Source of the DNA: Thiothrix sp. UBA5583
Lineage (GTDB): Bacteria; Pseudomonadota; Gammaproteobacteria; Thiotrichales; Thiotrichaceae
DNA length: 64,000 nucleotides
Reading direction: 5' to 3'
Assembly: GCA_002425225.1 (NCBI GenBank)
Contig: DILV01000015.1
Span: 1-64,000 of the forward strand
A program made the translations under genes and the position numbers. This document shows, in pieces, positions 54,465 through 64,000 of this stretch; within the stretch, counting starts at the first letter, position 1; each line of letters begins with the position of its first letter. The notes under the pieces were generated by a model, which worked only from the letters and a program-made list of their open reading frames with translations, did not search any database and was not told where the DNA came from.

Positions 54465-54740
54465 ATGAATGCCACACTCCCCCGTATCACTGCACGGGTT
54501 GATCTTGATGTTCAAACATTACTGAGCCAAGCTGCTGCCATCGTTGGTATATCCAGCATCAATGCCTTTGTTCTTAATGCTGCGATCGAAAAAGCCAAGC
54601 TGATTATTGAGAAAGAACAAACCCTCAAACTGAGCCAACGCGATGCAACATTGCTGGCACAAGCACTGGACTCTCCTGCCAAAACACACCCGCGCCTACA
54701 ACAAGCTGCCCAACGCTATCGGGAACAGTCTGCTGTATGA
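54465..54740 (+). CDS. DUF1778-family antitoxin
   Basis: 91-residue ribbon-helix-helix-type antitoxin. The opening LPRITARVDLDVQTLLSQAAAIVG and SINAFVLNAAIEKAK are typical of DUF1778 proteins. AAGAGG precedes ATG 54465. Its end overlaps the acetyltransferase toxin start by 4 bases. Confidence 0.88.
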   Translation: MNATLPRITARVDLDVQTLLSQAAAIVGISSINAFVLNAAIEKAKLIIEKEQTLKLSQRDATLLAQALDSPAKTHPRLQQAAQRYREQSAV

Positions 54741-55240
54741 AAACAGTCCCTCTCGACAAGGACAAACACGACCGCAACACGTTTGATTGCGGCATTGAGG
54801 CTCTGAACAATTACCTGCGGCTTATGGCAAACCAACAAGCCAGCAAGGACAATACCCGCACTTTTGTGTTGGAAGACCCCAACCAACCCCAGCGCATTAG
54901 GGGATACTACACTCTCACCATGACCCCGGTTGACTTCAATGCGTTGCCAGCAAAGTTACAAAAGAAACACCATCATGCACAATCCGGCGGGCTAATTGCA
55001 CGGCTAGCTGTCGACAAACGTGAGGCCAAACAAGGTTGTGGCGCATTCCTGTTGATCGACGCCATGCAAAAGCTACTGACCGCCAGCGCGATTGTGGCAT
55101 TTCCCCTGATCGTGGTGGATGCAAAAGACGGTGCTATCGCGTTCTATGAAAAGTTTGGCTTTACCGCTTTTAACGACACGCCTAACAAGCTATTCATCAC
55201 GATGGCGGATGTCCGCAACAGCTTGGAAGTCCCACCTTGA
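54737..55240 (+). CDS. GNAT acetyltransferase toxin
   Basis: 167-residue GNAT toxin of the TacT type, known to acetylate aminoacyl-tRNA. The acetyl-CoA loop is LAVDKREAKQGCGAFLLIDAM. The C-terminal YEKFGFTAF is typical. It pairs with the DUF1778 antitoxin and overlaps the hrpB start (TTGA). Confidence 0.9.
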   Translation: MKTVPLDKDKHDRNTFDCGIEALNNYLRLMANQQASKDNTRTFVLEDPNQPQRIRGYYTLTMTPVDFNALPAKLQKKHHHAQSGGLIARLAVDKREAKQGCGAFLLIDAMQKLLTASAIVAFPLIVVDAKDGAIAFYEKFGFTAFNDTPNKLFITMADVRNSLEVPP

Positions 55241-57777
55241 CCCTCCCCATTGATGCCGTCCTCGACGACCTCAAACACGCCTTGCGCACCCGCCATGAAA
55301 CCGTGCTGGAAGCCCCGCCCGGTGCGGGCAAAACCACCCGCGTCCCGCTCGCCTTGCTGAATGAAGCGTGGCTGGCTGGCAACAAAATCCTCCTGCTCGA
55401 ACCGCGCCGTATTGCCGCCAAAAACGCCGCACACCGCATGGCAACCCTGCTGGGCGAACCGGTCGGGCAAACCGTCGGCTACCGGATGCGACTGGAAAGC
55501 AAAACCAGCCGTGCCACCCGCATCGAAGTCATTACCGAAGGCATCCTCACCCGGCTGTTGCAACAAGACCCATCATTGGCAGGCATCGGCCTAGTGATTT
55601 TCGACGAATTCCACGAACGCAGCCTAGACGCCGATCTTGCCCTGAGTCTGTGCCTGAAAGGACGCGAACTATTCCGTGATGCCGCCAACCCGCTGAAACT
55701 GCTGGTCATGTCCGCCACGCTGGATAGCACTGCCATTGCCACACTGTTGGATGATGCGCCTGTGATAGGCAGCGAAGGGCGCTGCTATCCGGTCGACATC
55801 CGTTACGGGCAAGCCGCCAAACCCGGTGAGCGCATTGTCGAGCGCATGGTTGCCACTCTCAAACAAGCCATCAGCGACAATCCTGACAGCAGCATCCTCG
55901 CCTTCCTGCCCGGTCAGGGCGAAATCCACCGCACCGCCGATGGATTAAGTGAATGGCTGTTGGAACGTCGCTTGCGTGACGTGCAATTGCACCCGATGTA
56001 CGGCAACCTCACGCTGGACGAACAACAGCAAGCCATTGCCCCCCTACCCGCCGGACAACGTAAAGTCGTGCTGGCAACCAATATCGCCGAAACCAGCCTG
56101 ACCATCGACGGTGTGGATGTGGTGGTGGATGCCGGGCTGGTACGTGAAGCCCGTTTCGACCCCGGCACGGGCATGACCGGCTTGCATACCGCCCGCATTT
56201 CCCGCGCCTCCAGCACCCAGCGAGCCGGGCGTGCCGGGCGGCTTGCCCCCGGTGTTTGCTACCGCTTGTGGACAGAAAGCCAGCAAGAGCAACTCGCAGC
56301 CCATACCACACCGGAAATCCTGCGTGCTGACCTTGCCCCACTCGCCCTGTCTGTGCTGCAATGGGGTATCAATGACCCCGGCGAATTGTGCTGGCTGGAT
56401 GCACCGCCCACCGCCCCCTGGCAACAGGCACTGGACTTGCTGGCAACCCTGGGCGCAATCACCCGCAAGAGCAACGCCACCGTGCTGACCGCTCACGGAC
56501 AAGCAATGGCAAACCTGCCGGTACATCCGCGCCTTGCCCACCTACTGATTTGTGGCGCACAAGCCGGGCAATTACCCACAGCAGCGAACCTTGCCGCGCT
56601 GCTTTCCGAACGCAACCCGTTCAGTCGGGACAACCCCGACATCAGCCATCCAATGGAAATACTCGCGGGCAAAAGCCGTTGCCCTGCCCAGCAGCAAGGC
56701 TGGTTACAACGTACCCGCCCACTGGCCAACCAGTTTGTGGAACAAATCCGCAGCCAGAAACTGCCTGAAAGCAAACTAACGTTCCTATTGCCCGCCAACA
56801 CCATCCACGGCTATCTGTTAGCTTGCGCCTACCCTGACCGGATTGCGCGACGACGCCATTCCGGCGGCTACCAACTTGCCAACGGGCGCAGTGCCGATCT
56901 GCCCGACACACACGCCCTCGGCAAGCAGGCATGGCTGGCGATTGCCGAAGTCAGCGGCATGGCAGGCAAAAGCAGTGACACCATCCGCAGTGCCGCTGCG
57001 CTGGATGAAACGCTGTTCAGCAACGCACTCACCGACCAGGTACACCAGCAAACCGTGGTGGAATGGGATCAGAAAGCCGGGCGTTTCATCGCCGAACAGC
57101 AGCACAAAATCGGTGCACTGGTCTTGCAGCGCAAAGCCTTGCCCCATGTGCCCGCAGACGCCAAAACCACCGCCCTGCTGGGTTTCATCCGCAAACAAGG
57201 GCTGGACGTATTGCCCTGGCAAGCCGAACAGGAACAATGGTGTGCACGGGTCAACCTGTTGCGCCACACCAAGCCGGAACAGCCATGGCCCGATGTCAGC
57301 CGTGAACACCTGCTGGCAACACTGGAACAGTGGCTTGCGCCGTATCTGGATAACGTCAACACACTGGCTGATTTCAAAAAGCTGGATCTGGCAAACATCC
57401 TCCGCAACCAATTACCGTGGGAGATGCAGCAGCGCCTCGAACAGCTTGCCCCCCAACGGTTGGAAGTACCCTCCGGTCACAGCATCGCCATTGATTACAG
57501 CGTATCACCACCCATACTGGCGGTGAAATTGCAGGAAATGTTTGGCTGTCAAACGACCCCAACCATTGCTAATGGCAAAGTAGCGTTGCTGATACACCTG
57601 CTTTCCCCGGCAGGCAGGCCGTTGCAGATAACGCAGGATTTGGCGGGCTTTTGGCGCACGTCCTACCACGAGGTGAAAAAGGACATGAAAGGGCGTTACC
57701 CCAAGCACCCCTGGCCAGACAATCCGCTAGAGGCAATTGCCACACGCAAAACCAAAAATGCCGCAGGCTTAGGCTAG
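55237..57777 (+). CDS. hrpB: ATP-dependent helicase HrpB
   Basis: 846-residue DEAH-box helicase of the HrpB group. Walker A is APPGAGKTT, the DEAH motif reads DEFHE, and SATLD and AGRAGR follow. The C-terminal HrpB domain includes KGRYPKHPWPDNPL. The start is an overlapping TTG at 55237 inside the toxin stop. The role in E. coli is poorly defined; RNA helicase activity is family-level knowledge. Confidence 0.95.
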   Translation: MTLPIDAVLDDLKHALRTRHETVLEAPPGAGKTTRVPLALLNEAWLAGNKILLLEPRRIAAKNAAHRMATLLGEPVGQTVGYRMRLESKTSRATRIEVITEGILTRLLQQDPSLAGIGLVIFDEFHERSLDADLALSLCLKGRELFRDAANPLKLLVMSATLDSTAIATLLDDAPVIGSEGRCYPVDIRYGQAAKPGERIVERMVATLKQAISDNPDSSILAFLPGQGEIHRTADGLSEWLLERRLRDVQLHPMYGNLTLDEQQQAIAPLPAGQRKVVLATNIAETSLTIDGVDVVVDAGLVREARFDPGTGMTGLHTARISRASSTQRAGRAGRLAPGVCYRLWTESQQEQLAAHTTPEILRADLAPLALSVLQWGINDPGELCWLDAPPTAPWQQALDLLATLGAITRKSNATVLTAHGQAMANLPVHPRLAHLLICGAQAGQLPTAANLAALLSERNPFSRDNPDISHPMEILAGKSRCPAQQQGWLQRTRPLANQFVEQIRSQKLPESKLTFLLPANTIHGYLLACAYPDRIARRRHSGGYQLANGRSADLPDTHALGKQAWLAIAEVSGMAGKSSDTIRSAAALDETLFSNALTDQVHQQTVVEWDQKAGRFIAEQQHKIGALVLQRKALPHVPADAKTTALLGFIRKQGLDVLPWQAEQEQWCARVNLLRHTKPEQPWPDVSREHLLATLEQWLAPYLDNVNTLADFKKLDLANILRNQLPWEMQQRLEQLAPQRLEVPSGHSIAIDYSVSPPILAVKLQEMFGCQTTPTIANGKVALLIHLLSPAGRPLQITQDLAGFWRTSYHEVKKDMKGRYPKHPWPDNPLEAIATRKTKNAAGLG

Positions 57778-58965
57778 CGCACGCTGCCCACTGGCCTGCC
57801 AGCGCTGCAACCACAACGCACACCCCAGCGTCAGGCTGTAAACCAGCAAGGAACCGACCACGATTCCGAGCCAGCCTTGCCACGCCCAGAAGGGAGCCAA
57901 CACAAACCCGCCCGCACTTGCCCCCATGTAATAAAATACCAGATACAAAGACGAAGCACTTGCCCGCGCTTGCAGGGCATGTTGGCTAACCCAGCCACTC
58001 GCCAGTGAATGGGTAAGAAAAAAACCGAAACTGCTGACCATAAAGCCCCAGACAATCGCAGACAAACTGGGCATCAGCGTCAGCAAGCTGCCAGCCATCA
58101 GGAACAGGATGCCCAACGCCATGCCAACCGGTGCAGACAGATACTGTACAATCCGCCCGGAAATGGCCGCAGCAAACGAGCCGGTCAGATAGGTCAGGAA
58201 CAGCATCCCCAACGCATGTGGTGACAAATGATACGGCGCATCCGCCAGTACAAAGGTGATGTAGCTGTACTGGTTCAGGAACACCATGAAATTGCCAAAC
58301 GCAATCAGAAACGCCGCCAGCAACACGGGGTTACGCAAATGCCCGCCCATATCCTGCGCAACATGCAGTGGATGCAAGGGTTTGGGATGAAAATGCTGCG
58401 ATTTCGGCAACAACAGGACAAACACGGCGACGATCAGGGCACTGAGTAAACCTGTTGCCGCAAACGCTGCCGCCCAGCCGTAATGTTCCCCGACAAAACC
58501 TCCCAGTATCCGCCCGGTTACGCCCCCCAGGCTGTTGGCACTGATGTAGACTCCAACCGCCAGCACCACGGCCTTGCGGGTAAATTCATCACCCATGTAG
58601 GCAATCGCAATCGCAGGCAACCCACCCAGAAAAAAGCCCTGCAACCCGCGTAACAGCAGCAACATCGGGTAACTTTCCACCTGCGACAAGCCCAACGTGA
58701 CCAGCACCGCCCCCGCCATTGTCACCACCATGATTGGCTTGCGCCCGATTGCATCCGACAGCGGCCCATACACCAGCAACGACAACCCGAGAGTCAGTAC
58801 CGTAATGGTCAGGCTCCAGCTTGCCTGTAATTCACTGAGTTGAAACTGTTGCGCCAGTGTCGGCAGCAACGACTGCACCACATGCAGATTGGCAAAAATC
58901 ATCGCCGAACCAAGGCACAAAGCCAGCGTGGCAAAACGGAATTCACGGCTACCGGATTCAATCAT
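57769..58965 (-). CDS. MFS transporter
   Basis: 398-residue transporter of the major facilitator superfamily with about 12 hydrophobic helices. MFS loop motif A is YGPLSDAIGRKPIM. The ATG at 58965 has GAGGG at good spacing. It is divergent from a LysR regulator, a common regulator and efflux pair. The substrate is unknown. It converges with hrpB with a 9-base overlap. Confidence 0.9.
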   Translation of the reverse strand: MIESGSREFRFATLALCLGSAMIFANLHVVQSLLPTLAQQFQLSELQASWSLTITVLTLGLSLLVYGPLSDAIGRKPIMVVTMAGAVLVTLGLSQVESYPMLLLLRGLQGFFLGGLPAIAIAYMGDEFTRKAVVLAVGVYISANSLGGVTGRILGGFVGEHYGWAAAFAATGLLSALIVAVFVLLLPKSQHFHPKPLHPLHVAQDMGGHLRNPVLLAAFLIAFGNFMVFLNQYSYITFVLADAPYHLSPHALGMLFLTYLTGSFAAAISGRIVQYLSAPVGMALGILFLMAGSLLTLMPSLSAIVWGFMVSSFGFFLTHSLASGWVSQHALQARASASSLYLVFYYMGASAGGFVLAPFWAWQGWLGIVVGSLLVYSLTLGCALWLQRWQASGQRALA

Positions 58966-59070
58966 GATGTTACCCTCGATGAAGAACCCACAGCATAGTT
59001 GCGCCGTAGTAATTGATAAAATATATAGTGGGAATGGTTTCGATAACGTTTGTTTACCGATGAGATGGCT

Positions 59071-59955
59071 ATGGACTTCAAACAACTGCGCTATTTCCAC
59101 GAAATCGCCCGGCTGGGCAGTTTCACCCGTGCGGCGGAAGCACTCTACGTCGCCCAGCCTGCGGTCAGTGTTGCCATCCGCAAGCTGGAAGCAGAGCTGG
59201 ATTTGACCCTGTTCCACCGCCATGACCGCAAGGTGACGCTGACCGACGAAGGTGCACACCTGCTGCCCCATGCCCAGCGCATTCTGCAAGCGGTCAGCGA
59301 TGCGCAACTGGAAATGCAGGAGCTGAAAGGCTTGACGCAAGGCATGGTGAGGGTTGGTATTCCGGGAATGCTGGGGTCGTACTATTTCCCGCCGATCCTG
59401 ATGGCGTTCCGTCACCGTTACCCGCACCTGAGCCTACAAGTGGTGGAAGGTGGCACTTGGCAATTGCAACAAATGCTGGAAAGCAGTGAACTGGATTTGG
59501 CGGTGATCGTGCGTGATTTCGTGCCGGATGAAGTCGAAGCGCAGACCTTTCAGCGTGAGGAAATGCGTGTGATTGTGCCGCTGGAACACCGCTTTGCCCA
59601 CCAGAACAGCGTCAGTCTGGCGGATTTTTTCAGCGAGGAACTGGTGATGTTCCGCCCTGGCTATTTCCACCGCAAAATTATCGACCGGCTGGCGCAGCAG
59701 GCAGGCGTTACTCCCAATATCGGCTTTGAAACCAACCTGTTGCCGCTGATCAAATCCATCATCAAACAGGGCTTTGGCATTTCCACCCTGTTGACGATGG
59801 TAGTGAAAGAAGACCCGGAACTGGTGGATTTGCCGTTTGAACAACCGTTGTGGCTGGATTTGTGCATCGCCTGGCGGCGTGACGGCTATTTGTCACGGGC
59901 AAACCGGACTTTTGTGGATTTTATGCTGTCCCAAACATCACCTGACCGTGAATGA
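59071..59955 (+). CDS. LysR-family transcriptional regulator
   Basis: 294-residue LysR regulator. The winged helix opens MDFKQLRYFHEIARLGSFTRAAEALYVAQPAVS and is followed by an effector-binding domain. It is divergent from the MFS gene 105 bases away and probably regulates it. Inducer unknown. Confidence 0.93.
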   Translation: MDFKQLRYFHEIARLGSFTRAAEALYVAQPAVSVAIRKLEAELDLTLFHRHDRKVTLTDEGAHLLPHAQRILQAVSDAQLEMQELKGLTQGMVRVGIPGMLGSYYFPPILMAFRHRYPHLSLQVVEGGTWQLQQMLESSELDLAVIVRDFVPDEVEAQTFQREEMRVIVPLEHRFAHQNSVSLADFFSEELVMFRPGYFHRKIIDRLAQQAGVTPNIGFETNLLPLIKSIIKQGFGISTLLTMVVKEDPELVDLPFEQPLWLDLCIAWRRDGYLSRANRTFVDFMLSQTSPDRE

Positions 59956-60048
59956 AGTAACACCAATAGCGCGATTCACGGCTCCATAGTATTATCGGAC
60001 GCTGTTCCGCTACACTTGAAAATTCTACTAAACCAAGGAGAAAGCCAG

Positions 60049-61179
60049 ATGAGATCCACATTGCTTGCATGGAGTGTTGCCATTGCACTTGGCCTGGGCA
60101 TGACCACCGCCCACGCCGCTGATGCCGTCACTGTCAAGATTGGTCAGTCTTCCCCACTGACCGGGCCACAAGCCCATATCGGCAAGGACAATGACAACGG
60201 CGTGCGCTTGGCGATTGACGAAATCAATGCCACCAAACCCACCATTGGCGGCAAGGCGGTAACATTTGAAGTGATGAGCGAAGACGATCAGGCTGACCCG
60301 AAAACTGCAACGATTGTGGCGCAACGGATGGTGGATGAGGAAGTCGCGGGTGTCATCGGTCACTTGAACTCCGGTGCAACCATTCCTGCTTCCAAGGTTT
60401 ATTCCGATAACAACGTCCCGCAGGTATCCCCTTCTGCCACTGCCATCAAATACACCGCGCAAGGTTTCAAGACTGCCTACCGCGTCATGACCAACGACGA
60501 GCAACAAGGCAAGGTGTTGGGCGCGTATGCTGCCAAGCTGGGCAAGAAAGTTGCCATCGTCGATGACCAAACCGCTTACGGGCAAGGTCTGGCGGCTGAG
60601 GTAGAAAAAGCAGCAAAAGCTGCTGGCGCAGAAGTGGTGGCAGTCGAACACACCAATGACAAGGCAACCGATTTCACTGCCATCCTGACTTCCATCAAGG
60701 GCAAAGAGCCGGATGTGATTTTCTTCGGCGGGATGGATCCACAAGGCGCTCCAATGGCAAAGCAAATGCGTCAGTTGGGGATCAAGGCGCAATTCCTCGG
60801 TGGCGACGGGATGCAAACCCCGAAATTCATTGAACTGGCAGGTGCAGATGCGGAAGGCACGATTGCCTCCATCCCCGGTCTGCCGCTGGACAAAATGCCC
60901 AAAGGTACTGACTTCAAGCAAAAATTTGAAGCCAAATACGGGCAAATCCAGTTGTATGCACCGTATGCCTATGACGCTGCCTACGTGATGGTTGATGCGA
61001 TGAAACGCGCCGATTCCACCGACCCCGAGAAATACCTGCCCGAACTGGCGAAAACCAGCTACGAAGGTGTGACCGGCAAAATCAGTTTCGATGCCAAGGG
61101 CGACCTGACTTCCGGGCCAATCACGCTGTATACCGTGAAAGGCGGCAAGTGGGAAACGCTGGAAACCATTCAGCCGTAA
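60049..61179 (+). CDS. livK: Branched-chain amino acid ABC transporter, substrate-binding protein
   Basis: 376-residue periplasmic binding protein. The signal peptide ends AHAAD. The Leu/Ile/Val-binding fold opens TVKIGQSSPLTGP and contains GVIGHLNSGATIPAS. AAGGAG precedes ATG 60049. It heads the liv operon. The exact ligand may be another amino acid or amide. Confidence 0.93.
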   Translation: MRSTLLAWSVAIALGLGMTTAHAADAVTVKIGQSSPLTGPQAHIGKDNDNGVRLAIDEINATKPTIGGKAVTFEVMSEDDQADPKTATIVAQRMVDEEVAGVIGHLNSGATIPASKVYSDNNVPQVSPSATAIKYTAQGFKTAYRVMTNDEQQGKVLGAYAAKLGKKVAIVDDQTAYGQGLAAEVEKAAKAAGAEVVAVEHTNDKATDFTAILTSIKGKEPDVIFFGGMDPQGAPMAKQMRQLGIKAQFLGGDGMQTPKFIELAGADAEGTIASIPGLPLDKMPKGTDFKQKFEAKYGQIQLYAPYAYDAAYVMVDAMKRADSTDPEKYLPELAKTSYEGVTGKISFDAKGDLTSGPITLYTVKGGKWETLETIQP

Positions 61180-61209
61180 TTTTTCAGTTCAACAGGTACG
61201 ACGGTTCGC

Positions 61210-62142
61210 ATGGATATTTTTGCACAGCAGCTTGTAAACGGATTGGTGCTGGGCAGTGTGTACGCGCTGGTGGCGTTGGGTTACACACTGGTTTACGGCA
61301 TTCTGGAACTGATCAACTTTGCCCACGGCGAAACCACCATGATGGGGGCAATGATTTCCCTCGCGGTGATCGGGGCGTTGTTCGGGGTCGCACCGGATTT
61401 ACCCGGCATCGTGATTGTATTGACAGGTCTGCTGGTAGCGATACCGTCGTGCATGTTACTGGGGTATGGCATTGAGCGGGTGGCTTATCGCCCGCTGCGC
61501 CATGCCCCGCGTCTTGCGCCACTGATTACTGCAATTGGTTTGTCTATCGTGTTGCAAAACGTGGCAATGCTGATCTGGGGCAAACAGTACATCGCTTTCC
61601 CCACCACGTTGCTGCCACAGGGGCGGCATGAAATTTTCGGCGCAACCATTACGGATGTGCAGATCATGATTTTGGTGCTGACTGTCACATTGATGGCTGG
61701 GTTGGTGACGATGGTTAACCGTTCCCGGCTGGGGCGGGCGATGCGGGCAACTGCTCAAGCGCCTGCGGTAGCGCAATTGATGGGGGTGAATATCAATGCA
61801 GTCATTTCCGCCACCTTTGTGATTGGCGCAGGTCTGGCTGCCATTGCCGGGGTGATGGTGAGTGCCAACTACGGACAAGCCCATTATCACATGGGCTTTT
61901 TATTGGGCTTGAAAGCCTTTTCCGCCGCCGTTTTAGGTGGTATCGGCAACCTAACAGGGGCAATGCTCGGCGGGATGTTGCTAGGGATTATCGAGGCGTT
62001 GGGAGCAGGTTATATCGGCGACCTGACCGGCGGTTTCCTCGGTAGCCATTATCAGGATATTTTTGCGTTCATGGTGTTAATCCTCGTATTGACGCTGAAA
62101 CCATCGGGTCTACTGGGGAGCAAAAGCGTTGAACGTGCTTGA
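61210..62142 (+). CDS. livH: Branched-chain amino acid ABC transporter permease LivH
   Basis: 310-residue permease with about eight hydrophobic segments. The LivH opening GLVLGSVYALVALGYTLVYGILELINFAHGE is present. It lies 30 bases after livK and overlaps livM. Confidence 0.95.
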   Translation: MDIFAQQLVNGLVLGSVYALVALGYTLVYGILELINFAHGETTMMGAMISLAVIGALFGVAPDLPGIVIVLTGLLVAIPSCMLLGYGIERVAYRPLRHAPRLAPLITAIGLSIVLQNVAMLIWGKQYIAFPTTLLPQGRHEIFGATITDVQIMILVLTVTLMAGLVTMVNRSRLGRAMRATAQAPAVAQLMGVNINAVISATFVIGAGLAAIAGVMVSANYGQAHYHMGFLLGLKAFSAAVLGGIGNLTGAMLGGMLLGIIEALGAGYIGDLTGGFLGSHYQDIFAFMVLILVLTLKPSGLLGSKSVERA

Positions 62143-63196
62143 GGCATTAAGAAGCAAAGTGTGGCTGTCTGCCGGTTTGTTGCTGATCGGTTTACTGCTG
62201 TTACCGTTTCTGGTGGAAGCCGGTCTGGGTAAATCGTGGGTGCGGATTCTAGATTTCGCCCTGTTATACATCATGTTGGCGTTGGGTCTGAACATTGTGG
62301 TTGGTTACGCTGGGCTGTTGGATTTGGGCTATGTGGCGTTTTATGCGGTGGGGGCGTATTGCTGGGCATTGCTGGCTTCGCCGCATTTCGGGCTGAACTT
62401 GCCGTTTTGGATGATTTTGCCAATGGGCGCGGCTTTGGCTGCCTTGTTTGGGGTGTTGCTGGGAGCGCCGACGTTACGCTTGCGCGGTGATTACCTTGCC
62501 ATTGTCACGTTGGGTTTCGGGGAAATCATCCGTATTTTTATGAACAACCTGAATTCACCGGTGAATATCACCAATGGCCCACAAGGGATTACCCAGATTG
62601 AACCCGTGAGCCTGTTTGGTTTTTCGTTAGGCAAAACCCAAGAAGTCTTTGGTTTAACCCTGTCATCCCCGCATTTGTATTACTACTTATTTTTGGTATG
62701 TGTGGCGCTGGTGGTGTTTGTGTCCATGCGATTAGAAAATTCGCGTATTGGGCGGGCATGGGTGGCCATTCGTGAGGATGAAATGGCTGCGGCAGCATCC
62801 GGTATCAATACCCGCAATGTCAAACTGCTGGCCTTTGCGATGGGGGCGACGTTTGGTGGTTTGAGTGGCGGTCTGTTTGCGAGTTTTCAGGGTTTTGTCA
62901 GCCCTGAAAGTTTTAATCTGATGGAATCCATCATGATCCTTGCCATGATTGTGCTGGGAGGCATGGGTAATATTTGGGGCGTTATTTTAGGTGCCATTCT
63001 GGTGACAATGATTCCCGAAGCCTTGCGTTATACAGGCGATTTGCAACGTGCCCTGTTTGGTCAGGTGTATGTTGACCCTGCCGATTTGCGCATGTTGTTG
63101 TTCGGGATTGCCCTAGTACTGATGATGATTTTCCGCCCGGCAGGTTTGTTGCCTTCCAAACAGCGCAAACGCGAATTGGCGGAGGAAGCCCCATGA
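62129..63196 (+). CDS. livM: Branched-chain amino acid ABC transporter permease LivM
   Basis: 355-residue permease with LivM signatures LGLNIVVGYAGLLDLGYVAFYAVGAY and LRLRGDYLAIVTLGFGEI. The start may be TTG 62129 or GTG 62135, both inside livH. It overlaps livG by 4 bases. Confidence 0.95.
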   Translation: MNVLEALRSKVWLSAGLLLIGLLLLPFLVEAGLGKSWVRILDFALLYIMLALGLNIVVGYAGLLDLGYVAFYAVGAYCWALLASPHFGLNLPFWMILPMGAALAALFGVLLGAPTLRLRGDYLAIVTLGFGEIIRIFMNNLNSPVNITNGPQGITQIEPVSLFGFSLGKTQEVFGLTLSSPHLYYYLFLVCVALVVFVSMRLENSRIGRAWVAIREDEMAAAASGINTRNVKLLAFAMGATFGGLSGGLFASFQGFVSPESFNLMESIMILAMIVLGGMGNIWGVILGAILVTMIPEALRYTGDLQRALFGQVYVDPADLRMLLFGIALVLMMIFRPAGLLPSKQRKRELAEEAP

Positions 63197-63963
63197 AGGA
63201 TTTATTGCGGGTGGAAGCCGTCTCCAAACATTTTGGCGGCATCAAGGCACTTACCGATGTCAGTTTCACGGTGCGCAAGGGTGAAATTTTCGGGGTCATC
63301 GGCCCGAATGGTGCGGGTAAAACCACCCTGTTCAATGCCCTGACGGGGTTGTATCAACCCGATAGCGGCGCGATTGAGCTGGATGGCGTGTCACTGTACC
63401 GCCGCAAACCGCACCAGATCCTCAAGACCGGGTTTGCGCGTACCTTTCAGAATATTCGCCTGTTTCACAATATGACCGCGCTGGAAAACGTGATGGTCGG
63501 GCGGCATACCCGTACCACTTCCGGCGTGTTGGCGGCGTTGCTGCATACGGCGCATAACCGCAAGGAAGAGCGTGATTGCGCTGCTTACGCTATGCAATTG
63601 CTCAACCGCGTTGGTATCGGCAAACACGCGCATTCGCTGGCGAAAAATCTGTCCTACGGCGACCAACGCCGTCTGGAAATTGCCCGTGCCTTAGCCAGTG
63701 AACCCAAATTGTTGGCACTGGATGAGCCAGCCGCCGGGATGAACCCAAATGAAAAAAATGCCTTGCGTGAACTGATGGTCAGTTTACGCAGTGAGGGCTT
63801 GACCCTGATGTTGATCGAACACGATGTCAAACTGGTGATGGGGATTTGTGACCGGCTGGTGGTGCTGGATTACGGCGAAAAAATTGCCGAAGGCACGCCG
63901 GAAACCGTGCGCCACGACCCCAAAGTGATTGCCGCCTATCTGGGTGCGGAGGTGGCAGCATGA
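63193..63963 (+). CDS. livG: Branched-chain amino acid ABC transporter ATP-binding protein LivG
   Basis: 256-residue ATPase. Walker A is GPNGAGKTT. The signature is NLSYGDQRRLEIARAL and the Walker B LLALDEPAAGMNP. It energises the LivHM permease. Confidence 0.97.
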   Translation: MKDLLRVEAVSKHFGGIKALTDVSFTVRKGEIFGVIGPNGAGKTTLFNALTGLYQPDSGAIELDGVSLYRRKPHQILKTGFARTFQNIRLFHNMTALENVMVGRHTRTTSGVLAALLHTAHNRKEERDCAAYAMQLLNRVGIGKHAHSLAKNLSYGDQRRLEIARALASEPKLLALDEPAAGMNPNEKNALRELMVSLRSEGLTLMLIEHDVKLVMGICDRLVVLDYGEKIAEGTPETVRHDPKVIAAYLGAEVAA

Positions 63964-64000
63964 GCCTGCTTTCCGTGCAAAACTTGAGTGTGCATTACGA
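63960..64000 (+). CDS. livF: ABC transporter ATP-binding protein LivF (partial)
   Basis: Only the first codons (MSLLSVQNLSVHY) lie inside the window. The ATG overlaps the livG stop (ATGA), as in liv operons. It continues past the right edge. Confidence 0.8.
   Translation, partial: MSLLSVQNLSVHY

Overview
The window looks like chromosome of a filamentous, sulfur-oxidising gammaproteobacterium of the Thiothrix / Thiotrichales type. The basis is a complete oxidative (reverse) dissimilatory sulfite reductase cluster with dsrEFH and dsrL, a soxXA pair, and classic gammaproteobacterial gene orders (lepA-lepB-DUF4845-rnc-era and rpoE-rseA-rseB-rseC-mucD). Genus is an inference; no rRNA gene is present.

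Layout. 1-2.1 kb: a two-gene P-loop ATPase cassette of unknown function, running off the left edge. 2.1-6.9 kb: era, rnc, DUF4845, lepB, lepA and a glutaredoxin-like gene. 6.9-11.1 kb: the sigma-E envelope-stress operon (rpoE, rseA, rseB, rseC, mucD). 11.2-15.4 kb: nadB, purB and a ribosomal-protein hydroxylase. 15.6-18.3 kb: a small exported protein and a PhoPQ-like two-component system. 18.3-25.8 kb: a giant alpha-2-macroglobulin-like protein, two identical tRNA-Glu genes, tRNA-Ala, a CBS protein and gltX. 26-30.3 kb: pgpA, a BTAD/SARP-type regulator divergent from a small exported peptide, gamma-glutamylcyclotransferase, L,D-transpeptidase and a DMT transporter. 30.3-34.5 kb: an accessory island (brnTA toxin-antitoxin and a NACHT-FGE protein with a diversity-generating retroelement). 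34.5-45.7 kb: dsrABEFHCMKLJOP on the minus strand. 46-48.6 kb: a TauD-like dioxygenase, a stand-alone Cas6/Cmx6-like protein and a cysteine-less DsrC paralogue. 48.6-52.7 kb: a membrane-anchored protein, PiuC-like hydroxylase, soxA, soxX and a 2OG-Fe(II) oxygenase. 52.7-54.4 kb: a small accessory segment bounded by 31-bp direct repeats. 54.4-64 kb: a DUF1778/GNAT toxin-antitoxin pair, hrpB, an MFS transporter divergent from a LysR regulator, and a liv-type branched-chain amino acid ABC transporter cut by the right edge.

The main discovery candidate is a diversity-generating retroelement (DGR) pair. The last 122 bp of homology in the NACHT-FGE gene (variable region, 30977-31098) has a near copy at 34320-34441 (template repeat). 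I aligned the two by hand: 17 of 122 positions differ, and 16 of these fall on adenines of the template strand. The 17th is at the 3' end, where DGR template and variable repeats normally differ. No reverse transcriptase is encoded in the window, so it must act from elsewhere or have been lost. The arrangement implies a programmably hypermutated ligand-binding surface on an NLR-like immune sensor, placed directly after the dsr operon terminator.

Sulfur genes as a unit: DsrEFH passes sulfur to DsrC, DsrAB oxidises DsrC-bound sulfur to sulfite, DsrL links this to NAD(P)H, and DsrMKJOP handles electron flow at the membrane. SoxXA starts periplasmic thiosulfate oxidation.
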